DNA of 64,000 nt from Burkholderiales bacterium (GTDB lineage Bacteria; Pseudomonadota; Gammaproteobacteria; Burkholderiales; Burkholderiaceae_C). Below are positions 19,801-27,993 of the stretch, piece after piece. Within the stretch, counting starts at the first letter, position 1; the number at the start of each line of letters is the position of its first letter. Under the pieces are notes generated by a model, which saw only the letters and a program-made list of their open reading frames with translations, ran no database searches and was not told where the DNA came from. A program made the translations under genes and the position numbers. Location: contig JAIOOS010000015.1 of assembly GCA_021414305.1 (NCBI GenBank), forward strand, positions 545,605-609,604, read 5' to 3'.

Positions 19801-20448
19801 CGAGAGCTCGCTCATCTTCGCCGAGGCAGTAAGTGCCTGCGTGCCACGCATCAGCTGCAGCAGATGCGATTCCATCTGCGTGCGGAAATCGGCGTCGGCG
19901 GTGTGCGGCGCGACGTTCGGATCGTTCTCGATCTCGCGCCAGCGCCAGTCCATCGCCCAGAGGTCTGCCGGATGGACACGCTCGGCCTCCACCGCCTCCT
20001 GGACCGCGCGGTACTGCGGGAACAGCGAGAGCGAGGAGACGTTCTTGCCGGCGAGCACGCGCGCCAGGTAGTCGAGCAGGGCGAACGAGGAGCGCTCGAT
20101 GTCGGTGACGAGCTCGGGCGTCAGCGCCTGCGGCCGGGCGATGCTGCGCTGCACGGCGGCTTCGCTGGCGCGCAGCACCACCGCCGCGGCCGGCAGGCCG
20201 ACCAGCTCGAGCGCGCCCACGCCCTGGTGGATCTGCGAGCGGGCGGCGCGCAGCACGCCGGGGTCGACGCTGTCGAGATCGGAGCCGGTGACCGCCTCCA
20301 GGTCCTTGATGAAGCGGCGCAGCGACTTGTGCGCGGCGTCGAGCGAGCGGCGCAGCTCCTCCTGAACCCAGGCGATCGCGCTCAGGTCGTCGCCGGAGGG
20401 CAGCGCCCCCGCCGCGGCCGGGGCGGCATCGTCGAGCGAGCTGTCCAT
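13840..20448 (-). CDS. chpA: Pil-Chp hybrid histidine kinase ChpA/PilL
   Basis: A 2202-residue CheA-like kinase that controls type IV pilus activity and twitching. In order: a FimL-like N-terminal module with a possible phospho-histidine at His74 (QIHQGVGALE); Hpt domains with HTLKGSG near 762, HSLAGSS near 1089 (the lysine is replaced) and HTLKGGA near 1389; long Ala/Pro/Glu-rich linkers; a dimerisation helix pair; a HATPase domain with N-box HLLRNCVAHGIE near 1773; a CheW-like domain (about 1915-2050); and a C-terminal receiver (about 2080-2200) with VVDDSLTVRR, LSDIEMPRMDG and the GKPYSEEDL lysine. It is last in the pilG-H-I-J-chpA order. No cheR- or cheB-type gene is adjacent. Confidence 0.95.
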   Translation of the reverse strand: MDSSLDDAAPAAAGALPSGDDLSAIAWVQEELRRSLDAAHKSLRRFIKDLEAVTGSDLDSVDPGVLRAARSQIHQGVGALELVGLPAAAVVLRASEAAVQRSIARPQALTPELVTDIERSSFALLDYLARVLAGKNVSSLSLFPQYRAVQEAVEAERVHPADLWAMDWRWREIENDPNVAPHTADADFRTQMESHLLQLMRGTQALTASAKMSELSAALAAGSGHPQVRTFWNLAAAMFEAQHHGLLPFDVFTKRVASRLLAQFRILSRGDSDVSERLARDLLFFCAQAAPGSPGLRLPRLNAARTAYSLPVQAPTDYSLSVLGRFDPAIIVHAKKRVVAAKEAWSATAGGEMHRISGLAEQFALVGDSLRKLFPYGESFAAELQTAVTQTQAANAPPPAPVAMEVATSLLYIEAALEDGDFDDPEHADRVKRLGERLAAVRQDAPPQPLESWMEELYRRVSDRQTMGSVVQELRASLSVAEKAIDDFFRNPGNSAVLVDVPVQLASMRGVLSVLGMDQASQALLRMRDEVDGLVSTQVDPATIAKAGVFDRIAGNLSALGFMIDMLSVQPQLAKSLFVFDSEAGTLAPLMGRADPHLASKPDQAPVEPRLIEQAQMLAFSSVREDVPLQEVTRDLERLSHEAQAADQPMLAAAVLKAQEALLTAAGDLTKVTTARGELSEALVDFVATATEPAGLDLISEPAPLAPMKPIALVGDLEHDDEMREVFLEEAREVIEGAQAACGQLEHAPGDLNLLTTVRRAFHTLKGSGRMVGLKAFGEAAWACEQVFNTQLAEQHAAEPPLIEFATWVLGHLSTWVEDIAAHRDGDRNEGEVKLAADRVSRRLATGEGSSDIALPIGMPPDLPSAADLDLVRPAAPAPAAEPAAEVAFELDLSGFDRGAETAAPMGDLPALDEASSAMFDPFDEAREEPGPDSSRTTVVDAPFDMTSGMIDLDLGVATDAAPLIELLEPSDTAAEPSPDLLLDLSSGDSLPDATRTAASRPMPLAELAPPPPPEPAAAPVAEAASPPAIEEPPADEHVKVVGPLRIGIPLFNIYLNEADELSRRLTTEVAEWAMELHRPLGETPIALAHSLAGSSATVGFTDLSHLARSLEHALARSQVIGHGTDEEARLFVNAAEEIRRLLHQFAAGFLKEPDPALLTRLAEHELTSALRLEAVTAASELAGGVESESPADAALAVETLMSLDIGEDTTSAPGEEALRTAPAPLDEHVPAAPAPVEPADEAPAPAQPEADAEVAEAKPVEPELAAEVPAPTEAPAPADAAKADAEEPAEAGMSAFGALAPFATLGLSELKPLAAAPTEANRPAHVAHASTFGDVDDDIDAVDAVDLELFPIFEEEALELLPKLAGQLRDWARQPTTAAHANACMRTLHTLKGGARLAGAMRLGEMAHRLETRIERLTAGEAVVDGADVEVLQGRADAMSQAFDAMRSRDAQAYADAVAAAVGPAALAPVAEPPVAPAAPPIAPAVEARVGPAPAQAVPAPREPEVRKSGKGRGKPEPAVATPAVPAAPVEAPAAAAPAADAPVPVAPARKPAAVELPAIDWSRFNASVSTAPARPVERAQASAQSAVRVRAPLLDRLVNQAGEVSITRSRIESGVGQIKGSLSDLTENLERLRGQLRDIELQGEVQMTSRLEAAKAASQAFDPLEFDRFTRFQELTRMMAESVNDVATVQRTLQRSLESTEDELVAQARLTRDLQDDLLRTRMVEFEGLSDRLYRVVRQTAKETGKQVRLDIVGGSIEVDRGVLDRMTGAFEHLLRNCVAHGIEPSEARTAAGKDPIGTIVVALSHEGNEVGVEFRDDGAGLDMARIRAKAGAMGLIDPKAPHEDAELANLIFTAGFTTVDKVTELAGRGIGMDVVRSEVIAMGGRIETATAAGQGTSFKLILPLTTAVTQVVMLRCGDNVVAVPSTLVEIVRRAKPQEVDAAYASGAYEFGDRSLPFFWLGALLQMGAPPADAGARTRTVVVVRSAQQRIAVHVDEVLGNQEVVVKNLGPQLSRLPGLAGMTLLASGVVALIYNPVALATLYGDEARAATQAAAKGGAGGAVPAAPVVSHAPPAAPLVLVVDDSLTVRRVTQRLLVREGYRVTLAKDGLDALERLAEEVPQVVLSDIEMPRMDGFDLVRNLRADARWRGLPVIMITSRIAQKHREHAAELGVDHYLGKPYSEEDLLALIARYTSAQAEA

Positions 20449-20528
20449 GTCAGTGCGGCCCGGCCGCCCGAAGGCACTGAGCGCCTCCTCGGGGGGCAGC
20501 GAGCGAATGCGAGCGTGGGGGCTTCATC

Positions 20529-22877
20529 TCAGGCGATCTTGAATCGGGCGACGGACTGGTTCAGCTCCTCGGCGGTGCGGGACAGCTCGCGCACCATCTG
20601 CGCCGTCGAGCGCGTGCCCTCACCGGTCTGCTCGGTCACCGCGAAGATGTGCTGGATGTTGGCGGCCACGACGTTGGCCGACTGCGCTTCGGAGAGCGAC
20701 TGCGCCGAGATGCTCGTCACCAGCTCGGTCAGCTGCCGCGTCACCTTGTCGATCTCGCCGAGCGCCGTGCCGGCCGCGTCGGTCAGTCGCGTTCCCTCGA
20801 CCACGCCCTGCGTCGATCGCTCCATGGCGCCGACCGCGTCCTGCGTGTCGGTCTGAATCGTCTTCACCAGCGCCGCGATCTGCCGCGTCGCGTCGGCGGA
20901 GCGCTCGGCCAGCCGCTGCACTTCCTCGGCAACGACCGAGAAGCCGCGGCCCGCCTCGCCGGCCGAAGCCGCCTGGATGGCGGCGTTCAGCGCCAGCACG
21001 TTGGTCTGCTCGGTAATGTCGGAAATCAGCTCGGTGATTTCGCCGATCTCCTGCGACGACTCGCCCAGCCGCTTGATCCGCTTCGAGGTTTCCTGGATCT
21101 GGTCGCGGATCGAGTTCATGCCGCCGATCGTGTTCTGCACCGCCTTCAGGCCGGACTCGGCCGCCGCCAGCGACTGGCGGGCAACGCCTGCCGTTTCCTG
21201 CGCCTGGGTCGAGACGTTGTTGATTCGGCCGGCCATCTGCAGCACCGACTCGCCGGTGTCGCGGATCTCGCGCAGCTGCTCCGAAGAAGCCGCCAGCAGC
21301 TCGGTCGAATTGGCCTCGACCTGCTCGGTCGTGGTCGCCACCCGGCTGACCGTGCCCTGCACCTGCGACACCAGGGTGCGCAGCTCTTCCACGGTGTAGT
21401 TCACCGAGTCGGCGATCGCGCCGGTGATGTCTTCGGTCACCGTCGCCTGCTGCGTCAGGTCGCCTTCGGCGACGCCTTGGAGCTCGTTCATGAGCCGCAG
21501 AATCGCCGCCTGGTTGGCGTCATTCACGCGCTTGGCTTCCTGCTCCTGGCCTTCGGCCTCGAGGCGCCGGCTCTGCGCGAGCTGCGCTCGCTGGCCCTGC
21601 TCGGTGACGTACAGGCGCAGGAACCCGTAGCCGCCGGCGACGGCGAGCACGGCGAACAGGATCAGCATGATGATGGTCGGCACGCCGATCCGCGACTCGA
21701 CCTCGAGCCGCTCCTGGACCGTCTCCAGGCCTTTGCGCAGCTGCTCGCTGTCGCCCACGATCGCCGTCTGGGCGTCGCGCGCAGCGTTCAGGCCGGGCAG
21801 GTTGGCGAGGATGGTCGCGCCGCGGGCCTTCGTGTCCTGGTAGATCTTCACCAGCGCCGTCAGGCGCTCCTTGACCTGGGGATCGCGCGTACCCGGCAGG
21901 TTCATGCTCGAGCTGCCTTCGAGCAGGCCCTTGGTGATGTCGTTGAACGACTTCAGGTCCTTGTCGAGCAGGAACACCGCTTCCGGGTTGACGCCCTCGG
22001 CAGTGAGGAATTCGTTGGCCGACTTGCCGATCCGCTGCGTCAGCATGACGACCTGGCTCAGCGCCGAGACCTCGATCGGGTTGACGTCGCGCTGCAGCTT
22101 CATCGACAGGATCGCCTCGGCCGCCTCGAGCAGGTCGAACGACTGCCGGTTGATCGCCCGCAGCGACTGGCCGACCTCGGTCAGCGCCTTCTGCTGGCCG
22201 AGGATGACGCCGGCGTTCTTCTCCGCCCGGTCGACCAGCGGCACGACCGCGTCGAGGGAGTCCTGCACGCCCGACGGCGCCGCCGACTTCAGGTTGCGCA
22301 CGTTGGCGGCGAGCACCTCGGAGCTTTCCTTGACCTCAGGGAACGAGGCGCTGGTGCCGACGATCGCCTGCGTCACCGACTTGGCCAGCCGCTGCGACTG
22401 CATCATCGCCTGGCCGGTGGCGCCGACCTGGGTCGAGCCGCCGCGCGCGGCGAAGAACGAATAGACCGCCAGGGCGATCAGGCCGATCAGGCCCACGCCG
22501 AGCAGGAACAGCAGGATTCGCTGCTGCTCGGCGACGGGCCGCCCGCCGATCATCGGCAGGCTGGCGGCGAGCGGCGCCGCACCCGTGTCGGCGCCCTGCA
22601 GGCGGGTCTCGGTGAAATCGGCGATCTCCGACGGCACGGCCTCAGAAATGATCGACGGGTTCGAGGGCACGATGGCAGCGTGGCCGGGCTCGGCGTCGAA
22701 GGCGGCGGCGGCCTCGATGTCGACGTCGGGCAGCGCCAGGTCCGGCGGCGCCATCGCCGGGTCGGCGCTGCCTTGCGGCTCGGGCTCGGCGAGGGCCACG
22801 TCGCTCTCGAGCGCTTCGGCCTCGGAAGCCGTGCCCTTCTGGCCACTCCACCCCTTGATCTTGTCAACGAAGCTCAT
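20529..22877 (-). CDS. pilJ: Methyl-accepting chemotaxis protein PilJ
   Basis: A 782-residue membrane chemoreceptor of the Pil-Chp system. An acidic cytoplasmic N-terminus of about 125 residues precedes the first membrane helix (about 127-150). A helical periplasmic PilJ-type sensing region follows, then a second helix (about 397-420), a HAMP region and a long signalling coiled coil. The hairpin tip [23 protein letters not shown] is where CheW-like PilI and ChpA should bind. It is cotranscribed with pilI (24 bases upstream) and chpA (80 bases downstream). Confidence 0.96.
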   Translation of the reverse strand: MSFVDKIKGWSGQKGTASEAEALESDVALAEPEPQGSADPAMAPPDLALPDVDIEAAAAFDAEPGHAAIVPSNPSIISEAVPSEIADFTETRLQGADTGAAPLAASLPMIGGRPVAEQQRILLFLLGVGLIGLIALAVYSFFAARGGSTQVGATGQAMMQSQRLAKSVTQAIVGTSASFPEVKESSEVLAANVRNLKSAAPSGVQDSLDAVVPLVDRAEKNAGVILGQQKALTEVGQSLRAINRQSFDLLEAAEAILSMKLQRDVNPIEVSALSQVVMLTQRIGKSANEFLTAEGVNPEAVFLLDKDLKSFNDITKGLLEGSSSMNLPGTRDPQVKERLTALVKIYQDTKARGATILANLPGLNAARDAQTAIVGDSEQLRKGLETVQERLEVESRIGVPTIIMLILFAVLAVAGGYGFLRLYVTEQGQRAQLAQSRRLEAEGQEQEAKRVNDANQAAILRLMNELQGVAEGDLTQQATVTEDITGAIADSVNYTVEELRTLVSQVQGTVSRVATTTEQVEANSTELLAASSEQLREIRDTGESVLQMAGRINNVSTQAQETAGVARQSLAAAESGLKAVQNTIGGMNSIRDQIQETSKRIKRLGESSQEIGEITELISDITEQTNVLALNAAIQAASAGEAGRGFSVVAEEVQRLAERSADATRQIAALVKTIQTDTQDAVGAMERSTQGVVEGTRLTDAAGTALGEIDKVTRQLTELVTSISAQSLSEAQSANVVAANIQHIFAVTEQTGEGTRSTAQMVRELSRTAEELNQSVARFKIA

Positions 22878-22901
22878 ATCGCCCTCTTTCTTCCAGGTTC
22901 C

Positions 22902-23420
22902 CTAGCCCACGATCTTCAGGAACAGATCGTTGCCGGCCAGTTCGACCAGGCTCAACTCCTGCCAGACACGCGCCGAAGCGTCACGGTAGCGCGCGCCGAC
23001 GAAGGCCGGCCGCTCGCCGGCCTCGTCGTCGTCGCGGGTCAGATCGCTCTCGCTGCGCAGGCCGGAAAGCCGGTCGACGAGCAGCACGCAATTGATGTCG
23101 AGCGACTGGTTGAAGCCGACCAGGCGCGCCTGGTCGCGGCCGGCCTCGGTGGTCTTGACGCCGAGAAAGCCCGCCAGGTCGACGACGCCGTGCAGGTGGC
23201 CGCGCAGGTTGGCGACGCCGAGGAACCAGCGGTGGCTGTGCGGCACGTGGACCAGCGGCGACATGGCGAAGATTTCGCCGGCGTCGCGCAGCGGGAACAG
23301 GAAGCCGCGCGAGCTGCACTCGACGGCAAGCCACGAGCGACCGAGCGGCTCGGTGCGCGCCACCCGCAGACGGTCGGCGAGCCGGGTCTGGAGGTCACGC
23401 AGGGCCTGCTTGTTTGCCAT
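22902..23420 (-). CDS. pilI: CheW-like coupling protein PilI
   Basis: A 172-residue single CheW-domain protein expected to couple PilJ to ChpA. The central LGVANLRGHLHGVVDLAGFLG segment is the CheW signature. It has no membrane segment. The start is the ATG at 23420, 12 bases after the pilH stop. The order pilG-pilH-pilI-pilJ matches Pseudomonas and betaproteobacteria. Confidence 0.93.
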   Translation of the reverse strand: MANKQALRDLQTRLADRLRVARTEPLGRSWLAVECSSRGFLFPLRDAGEIFAMSPLVHVPHSHRWFLGVANLRGHLHGVVDLAGFLGVKTTEAGRDQARLVGFNQSLDINCVLLVDRLSGLRSESDLTRDDDEAGERPAFVGARYRDASARVWQELSLVELAGNDLFLKIVG

Positions 23421-23432
23421 TCCCTTGCTGGA

Positions 23433-23798
23433 TCAGTCGAAAGCGCGAATCTTCGCCATCAGCTCGGTCGGATCGACCGGCTTGACGATGTAGTCCTTGG
23501 CGCCCTGGCGCATGCCCCAGACCTTGTCGGTTTCCTGGTTCTTGCTCGTGCACATGATCACCGGCACCTTCGAGAAGCGCGGGTCGCGGGTGATCGCCCG
23601 CGTGAGCTGGAAGCCGTTCTGGCCGGGCATCACCACGTCCATCAGGATCAGGTCGGGCGTTTCCTCGCCCAGGCGCTTCATCGCGTCCTCGCCGTTCTCC
23701 GCGGTGCGCACCTCGAAGCCGCGCTTGCCGAGCAGCTCGGACAGGTGGTGCAACTCGGTCTTGGAGTCGTCGACGAGCAGGATCTTCTGGATCGGCAT
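23433..23798 (-). CDS. pilH: Response regulator PilH (single receiver domain)
   Basis: A 121-residue CheY-like receiver with no output domain. The acidic pocket is LLVDDS, the phospho-acceptor aspartate is in LILMDVVMPGQNG (about residue 52), and the conserved lysine is in YIVKPVDP. In the Pil-Chp system PilH opposes or buffers PilG signalling to the pilus motors. It lies 59 bases after pilG and 12 before pilI. Confidence 0.94.
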   Translation of the reverse strand: MPIQKILLVDDSKTELHHLSELLGKRGFEVRTAENGEDAMKRLGEETPDLILMDVVMPGQNGFQLTRAITRDPRFSKVPVIMCTSKNQETDKVWGMRQGAKDYIVKPVDPTELMAKIRAFD

Positions 23799-23857
23799 GT
23801 TGGTTCGCTTCCCTCATTCGCGACGCGCTGTCGTCGCAGCGCTGTCGCCAGTTCGCA

Positions 23858-24256
23858 TCACGCCGCGCGGCGATGCTGCTGCACGGCCTGCAGCAGCTGG
23901 TCCTTGGTGAACGGCTTGGTCAGGTAATCCTCGGAACCGACCATGCGGCCGCGCGCCTTGTCGAACAGGCCGTCCTTGGAGGACAGCATGATGATCGGCA
24001 CGCCCGCGAACTTGAGGTTGCGCTTGATGATCGCGCAGGTCTGGTAGCCGTCGAGGCGCGGCATCAGGATGTCGCAGAAGATCAGGTCGGGGTCGTGGTC
24101 GTTGACCTTGGAAAGCGCGTCGAAGCCGTCTTCGGCCAGGAGCACCTCGTAGCCGCCCTGCTTCAGGAAGATCTCGGCGCTGCGCCGGATCGTGTTGCTG
24201 TCGTCGATGACCAGCACCTTGACGGCTGTGGAATCGGCTGTGGCCGCGTTGCTCAC
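23858..24256 (-). CDS. pilG: Response regulator PilG (single receiver domain)
   Basis: A 132-residue CheY-like receiver that in the Pil-Chp system promotes pilus extension and cAMP signalling. Key positions are VLVIDDSNTIRRSAE, the phospho-acceptor aspartate in LIFCDILMPRLDG, and the lysine in YLTKPFTKDQL. The start is a GTG at 24256 with GGAGA 8 bases upstream. It is the first pil gene, 52 bases after the rubredoxin gene. Confidence 0.94.
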   Translation of the reverse strand: MSNAATADSTAVKVLVIDDSNTIRRSAEIFLKQGGYEVLLAEDGFDALSKVNDHDPDLIFCDILMPRLDGYQTCAIIKRNLKFAGVPIIMLSSKDGLFDKARGRMVGSEDYLTKPFTKDQLLQAVQQHRRAA

Positions 24257-24308
24257 CTAGCGTTCTCCTGTCTGGACACTGGCTGCCGGTGCGCGCCTGC
24301 GGTCACGC

Positions 24309-24506
24309 TCAGATCTGCACCATCTCGAAGTCTTCCTTGCGAGCCCCGCACTCCGGACACGTCCAGTTGATCGGAACGTCGGCCCATACGGTGCCGGGGG
24401 CGAGGCCGTGCTCGACGTCCCCCGCCGCCTCGTCGTAAATCCAACCGCAGATCAGGCACATCCAGGTCTTCGGCTCGCTCACTGCTTCGCTCACGGGTCG
24501 GGCCAT
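24309..24506 (-). CDS. rubA: Rubredoxin
   Basis: A 65-residue small iron protein. Two knuckles, CLICG and CPECG, supply the four cysteines that bind one iron, and the aromatic core WMCLICGWIYDEAAGD is typical. It transfers single electrons; the partner is not visible here. The ATG at 24506 follows GAAGG by only one base, and an in-frame GTG at 24494 is better spaced, so the start is uncertain. It heads the pil gene cluster on the same strand, an arrangement common in Burkholderiales. The functional link is unclear. Confidence 0.9.
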   Translation of the reverse strand: MARPVSEAVSEPKTWMCLICGWIYDEAAGDVEHGLAPGTVWADVPINWTCPECGARKEDFEMVQI

Positions 24507-24513
24507 GCCTTCA

Positions 24514-24535
24514 CTACAATGCAGCGAGATTGTAG
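24514..24535. promoter_or_regulatory. Inverted repeat in the rubredoxin/thiD divergent region
   Basis: CTACAAT at 24514-24520 and ATTGTAG at 24529-24535 are perfect 7-base arms with an 8-base spacer. The right arm read on the minus strand contains TACAAT, a plausible -10 for the rubredoxin-pil unit with a short leader. The repeat could be an operator overlapping that promoter. No factor can be assigned. Confidence 0.45.
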
Positions 24536-24655
24536 ACACGTGCCTTCCGGGAAAAGCAAGGCTGTGTAGGTACATACGCAACATTCTTCACGTTCGGCTA
24601 GAGGTCTCCGCCGGCTTCTTCGAACGGCTCTCCTCGCGGCTTCCGAGCACTCCCC

Positions 24656-25597
24656 ATGACCGCCATTTCCCCGTCCGCCGAGGCCGATGCCGTTGGTCCG
24701 ACCGAGCAACCCGCTCCCGCCTGCGTGATGAGCTTCAACGTCAGCGACCCGAGCGGCGCCGGCGGTTCGGCCGGCGACGTGGCGACGATCGCGGCGATGG
24801 GCGCGCACGCGCTGCCGGTGATCACCAGCATCGTCATGCGCGACACGGCCGAGATCTTCGACCACCACGCGATCGAGGCCGACCTGATCGTCGAGCAGGC
24901 GAGGAGCGTGCTCGAGGACGTGACCATCGCCGCCTGGAAGGTGGGCTTTCTCGGCTCGACCGAGGGCGTGAGCGCGGTCGCCGAGATCCTCGCCGACTAT
25001 CCCGACGTGCCCCTGGTCGCCTACCTGCCGAACCTCGCCTGGGTCGAGGAAGACGAACAGCAGTCGTACCTCGAGGCGTTTCGCGAGCTGGTGCTGCCGC
25101 AGACCGAGGTGCTGGTCGGCAGCCACCAGACGCTTTCCGATTTCCTCCTCCCCGACTGGGCGGGCGAGCGCCCGCCGTCCTCGCGCGAGATCGCCATCGC
25201 CGCCAGCAAGCACGGCACCCGCTACGTCCTGGTGACCAGCGTGCCCCTGCCCGACCAGTTCCTCGACAACGTCCTCGCCAACGCCCAGGGGGCGATCACG
25301 GGTGAGAAGTTCGAGCGCTTCGAGACCACCTTCGTCGGCGCCGGCGAAACCCTCTCGGCCGGCCTGGCGGCGCTGCTCGCCACCGGCGTCGACCTGCATG
25401 CCGCCGTCGGCGAGGCGCTCGCCTTTCTCGACCAGGCGCTCGACGCGGGCTTCCGGCCCGGCATGGGCAACGTCATCCCCGACCGGTTCTTCTGGGCCCT
25501 GCCCGAGGAAGACGAGGAAGGCGCCGTTCCCGGCGAAGCCGAGCCCGGCGAGGCCGATGGCGCGACCGCGCCGCGAAATCCGCGCCATGTCCACTAA
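24656..25597 (+). CDS. thiD: Divergent ThiD-family (hydroxymethylpyrimidine kinase-like) protein
   Basis: A 313-residue ribokinase-fold protein of the HMP/HMP-phosphate kinase family of thiamine synthesis. The first motif reads [12 protein letters not shown] where typical ThiD has SDPSGGAGIQAD. The anion-hole motif, usually GTGCTLSAAL, reads [10 protein letters not shown], so the conserved cysteine is a glutamate. About 25 acidic residues form an unusual C-terminal tail. Function is therefore less certain than the family call. No TPP riboswitch is visible upstream. The gene overlaps the hemL start by 11 bases, suggesting translational coupling. Confidence 0.75.
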   Translation: MTAISPSAEADAVGPTEQPAPACVMSFNVSDPSGAGGSAGDVATIAAMGAHALPVITSIVMRDTAEIFDHHAIEADLIVEQARSVLEDVTIAAWKVGFLGSTEGVSAVAEILADYPDVPLVAYLPNLAWVEEDEQQSYLEAFRELVLPQTEVLVGSHQTLSDFLLPDWAGERPPSSREIAIAASKHGTRYVLVTSVPLPDQFLDNVLANAQGAITGEKFERFETTFVGAGETLSAGLAALLATGVDLHAAVGEALAFLDQALDAGFRPGMGNVIPDRFFWALPEEDEEGAVPGEAEPGEADGATAPRNPRHVH

Positions 25598-26882
25598 CGC
25601 CGAGCTGTTCGAGCGCGCCCGGCGCGTCATTCCGGGCGGCGTCAACTCGCCGGTGCGCGCCTTTCGCGCCGTCGGCGGCACGCCGCGCTTCATCGCCCGG
25701 GCCGAAGGGCCGTACCTGTTCGACGCCGAGGGCAAGCGCTACATCGACTACATCGGCTCCTGGGGGCCGATGATCCTCGGCCACCGCCATCCGGCGGTGG
25801 AGGAAGCGGTGCACCGCGCGGTCGACCAGGGCCTCTCGTTCGGCGCGCCGACCGAGCGCGAGATCGAGCTGGCCGAGGAGATCCTGCGGCACGTGCCGAG
25901 CATGGAGCAGCTCCGGCTGGTGAGCTCGGGCACCGAAGCGGCGATGAGCGCGCTGCGCCTGGCGCGCGGGGCCACCGGCCGCGACATGATCGTCAAGTTC
26001 GAGGGCTGCTACCACGGCCACGCCGATGCCCTGCTGGTCAAGGCCGGCTCGGGCCTGGCGACCTTCGGCCACCCGACCAGCGCCGGCGTGCCCGCGGCGG
26101 TGGTGCAGGACACGCTGGTCCTCGAATACAACAACCTCGTCCAGCTCGACGAGGCCTTCGACCTGCACGGCGCGAAGATCGCCTGCGTCATGATCGAGCC
26201 GATCGCCGGCAACATGAACTTCGTGCGCGCCGCGCTGCCCTTCATGCAGCGCCTGCGCGAGCTGTGCAGCAGGCACGGCGCCCTGCTCGTGTTCGACGAG
26301 GTCATGACCGGCTTTCGCGTCGGCCTCGGCGGCGCCCAGGCGCTCTACGCCCGGGCGCTGCCCGGCTTCGCGCCCGACCTCAGCGTCTTCGGCAAGGTGA
26401 TCGGCGGCGGCATGCCGCTCGCGGCCTTCGGCGGCAAGCGCGCGGTGATGGAGCAGCTCGCGCCGCTCGGTCCGGTCTACCAGGCAGGCACGCTCTCCGG
26501 CAACCCGGTCGCCACCGCCTGTGGCCTGGCGACCTTGCGCGAGATCGCCCGGCCCGGATTCTTCGAGGCGCTCGCGGCGCGCACCCGCCAGCTCGTGGCC
26601 GGCCTGCTCGCCGCGGCCGAAGGCGCCGGCGTGGCGATGTGCGGCGACAGCGAAGGCGGCATGTTCGGCTTCTTCTTCGCCCAGGCCCTGCCGCAGAAGT
26701 ACGCCGAGGTGATGGCGACCGACTCGGCGCGCTTCAATCGCTTCTTCCACGCCATGCTCGACCGCGGCGTGTACCTCGCCCCGGCCCTGTACGAAGCCGG
26801 GTTCGTGAGCGCGGCGCACGGCGAGAGCGAGCTCCAGGCCACGCTCGCCGCGGCCCGGGAGAGCCTGCGCCTGGCCGACTGA
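25587..26882 (+). CDS. hemL: Glutamate-1-semialdehyde 2,1-aminomutase
   Basis: A 431-residue PLP enzyme that makes 5-aminolevulinate from glutamate-1-semialdehyde, feeding heme and cobalamin synthesis. Markers are the [14 protein letters not shown] start, [17 protein letters not shown], the cofactor aspartate in [12 protein letters not shown], and the Schiff-base lysine in [11 protein letters not shown] (near residue 270). The length is normal. The ATG at 25587 lies inside the end of the ThiD-family gene. The two are neighbours in many betaproteobacteria. Confidence 0.96.
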   Translation: MSTNAELFERARRVIPGGVNSPVRAFRAVGGTPRFIARAEGPYLFDAEGKRYIDYIGSWGPMILGHRHPAVEEAVHRAVDQGLSFGAPTEREIELAEEILRHVPSMEQLRLVSSGTEAAMSALRLARGATGRDMIVKFEGCYHGHADALLVKAGSGLATFGHPTSAGVPAAVVQDTLVLEYNNLVQLDEAFDLHGAKIACVMIEPIAGNMNFVRAALPFMQRLRELCSRHGALLVFDEVMTGFRVGLGGAQALYARALPGFAPDLSVFGKVIGGGMPLAAFGGKRAVMEQLAPLGPVYQAGTLSGNPVATACGLATLREIARPGFFEALAARTRQLVAGLLAAAEGAGVAMCGDSEGGMFGFFFAQALPQKYAEVMATDSARFNRFFHAMLDRGVYLAPALYEAGFVSAAHGESELQATLAAARESLRLAD

Positions 26883-26930
26883 CGCGGCGCGCCGACAGCA
26901 GGCGTGCCACCTGCCGGGCGGCAGCCGGGC

Positions 26931-27821
26931 TCAGGTTCCGGGCACCCAGTCGGTCGGGTACTTCCAGAGATCCCTGAGCAGGTAGTTGATCGGAATGTTC
27001 AGCGCCGTGTTCTTCGGCGGAATCGGCGCTGCGAACCAGCGCTCGTACACCGGGTAGACCTCGCGGCTGACGATGAGGCGCTTCATCTCGTCGTCGACGA
27101 GCTGCTTGAACTCCGGGTCGGCCTTCGACAGCATGATGGCGAGCGGCTCGACCGTCAGGAACTTGCCGACGACCTTGAGCTTGGACGGATCGCTGCGGCC
27201 GGCGCGCAGCCCGTAGAGCAGCACGTCGTCCATGGCGAAGCCGTCGGCCTCGCCCTTCTCGACCATGTCGACCGCCTTCGCGTGGTCGGCGACCTCGAGG
27301 ATGGTGATGCCGAGCAGGCGGTCCTTGTTGGCGGTGGTGATCGCCTTCAGCGGCGTCGTGCCCGTGGTCGAGACGAGCTTCTTGCCCTGGAACTCGCGCA
27401 GGTCGGAGATCGGCGAATCGGCGCGCACCAGGTAGCGCGCGCCGGTCACGAAATGCGGCACCGTGAAAGCGACCTTCTCGCGCCGCTCGGCGTTGTTGGT
27501 GGTCGAGCCGCATTCGAGGTCGGCGCGCCGGTCGACGATGGCTGCGAGGCGGTCGGCCGGCGTCACCTTGACGAATTCGACGGCGAGCGCGCGCAGGCCC
27601 AGCTTGACCTTGACCGCCTCGGCGAGGCGCTTGCACAGGTCGACGGCGTAGCCGACCGGCTTGCCCGATTCGTCGAGAAACGAGAACGGAATCGACGACT
27701 CCCGATGGGCGATGACGATCTTGCCGCGGTTGCGGATGTCGTCGAGCACCGGGCCCGCGCTGGCCTGCCAGGCGATGCCGGCCAGCACCGCGGCGACGAG
27801 AAGATGACGGACGACGCGCAC
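26931..27821 (-). CDS. Periplasmic amino-acid-type ABC substrate-binding protein
   Basis: A 296-residue family 3 solute-binding protein with a signal peptide ending near residue 22 (WQASA/GPV). GKIVIAHRESSIPFSF, GYAVDLCKRLAEAV and DLECGSTTNNAERR are typical of the glutamate/aspartate-binding GltI branch. No permease or ATPase gene is adjacent, so it is an orphan here. The start is a GTG at 27821 with AAGGG 8 bases upstream. A GATAAT at 27862-27857 on the minus strand is a possible -10. Confidence 0.88.
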   Translation of the reverse strand: MRVVRHLLVAAVLAGIAWQASAGPVLDDIRNRGKIVIAHRESSIPFSFLDESGKPVGYAVDLCKRLAEAVKVKLGLRALAVEFVKVTPADRLAAIVDRRADLECGSTTNNAERREKVAFTVPHFVTGARYLVRADSPISDLREFQGKKLVSTTGTTPLKAITTANKDRLLGITILEVADHAKAVDMVEKGEADGFAMDDVLLYGLRAGRSDPSKLKVVGKFLTVEPLAIMLSKADPEFKQLVDDEMKRLIVSREVYPVYERWFAAPIPPKNTALNIPINYLLRDLWKYPTDWVPGT

Positions 27822-27993
27822 CGGCGAACCCTTCGACTGCAGCTGAACCGGCGCGCATTATCCGGGGGCCTCCGGCCGAACGCGGGGGTCGAGCGCTGCA
27901 CGGCGGCGCTGTTGCAGCGAATTTCGCACGCAACCGGGACCGAAGCGATGGGTCGCAGCTTGCACAATGCGCGCATCCGTCCGTGAGGAATTC

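Noticed and set aside
24507..24655. TPP riboswitch upstream of the ThiD-family gene
   Set aside because: No THI-box core (CUGAGA and ACCUGA-type segments) is visible in the 149-base gap.
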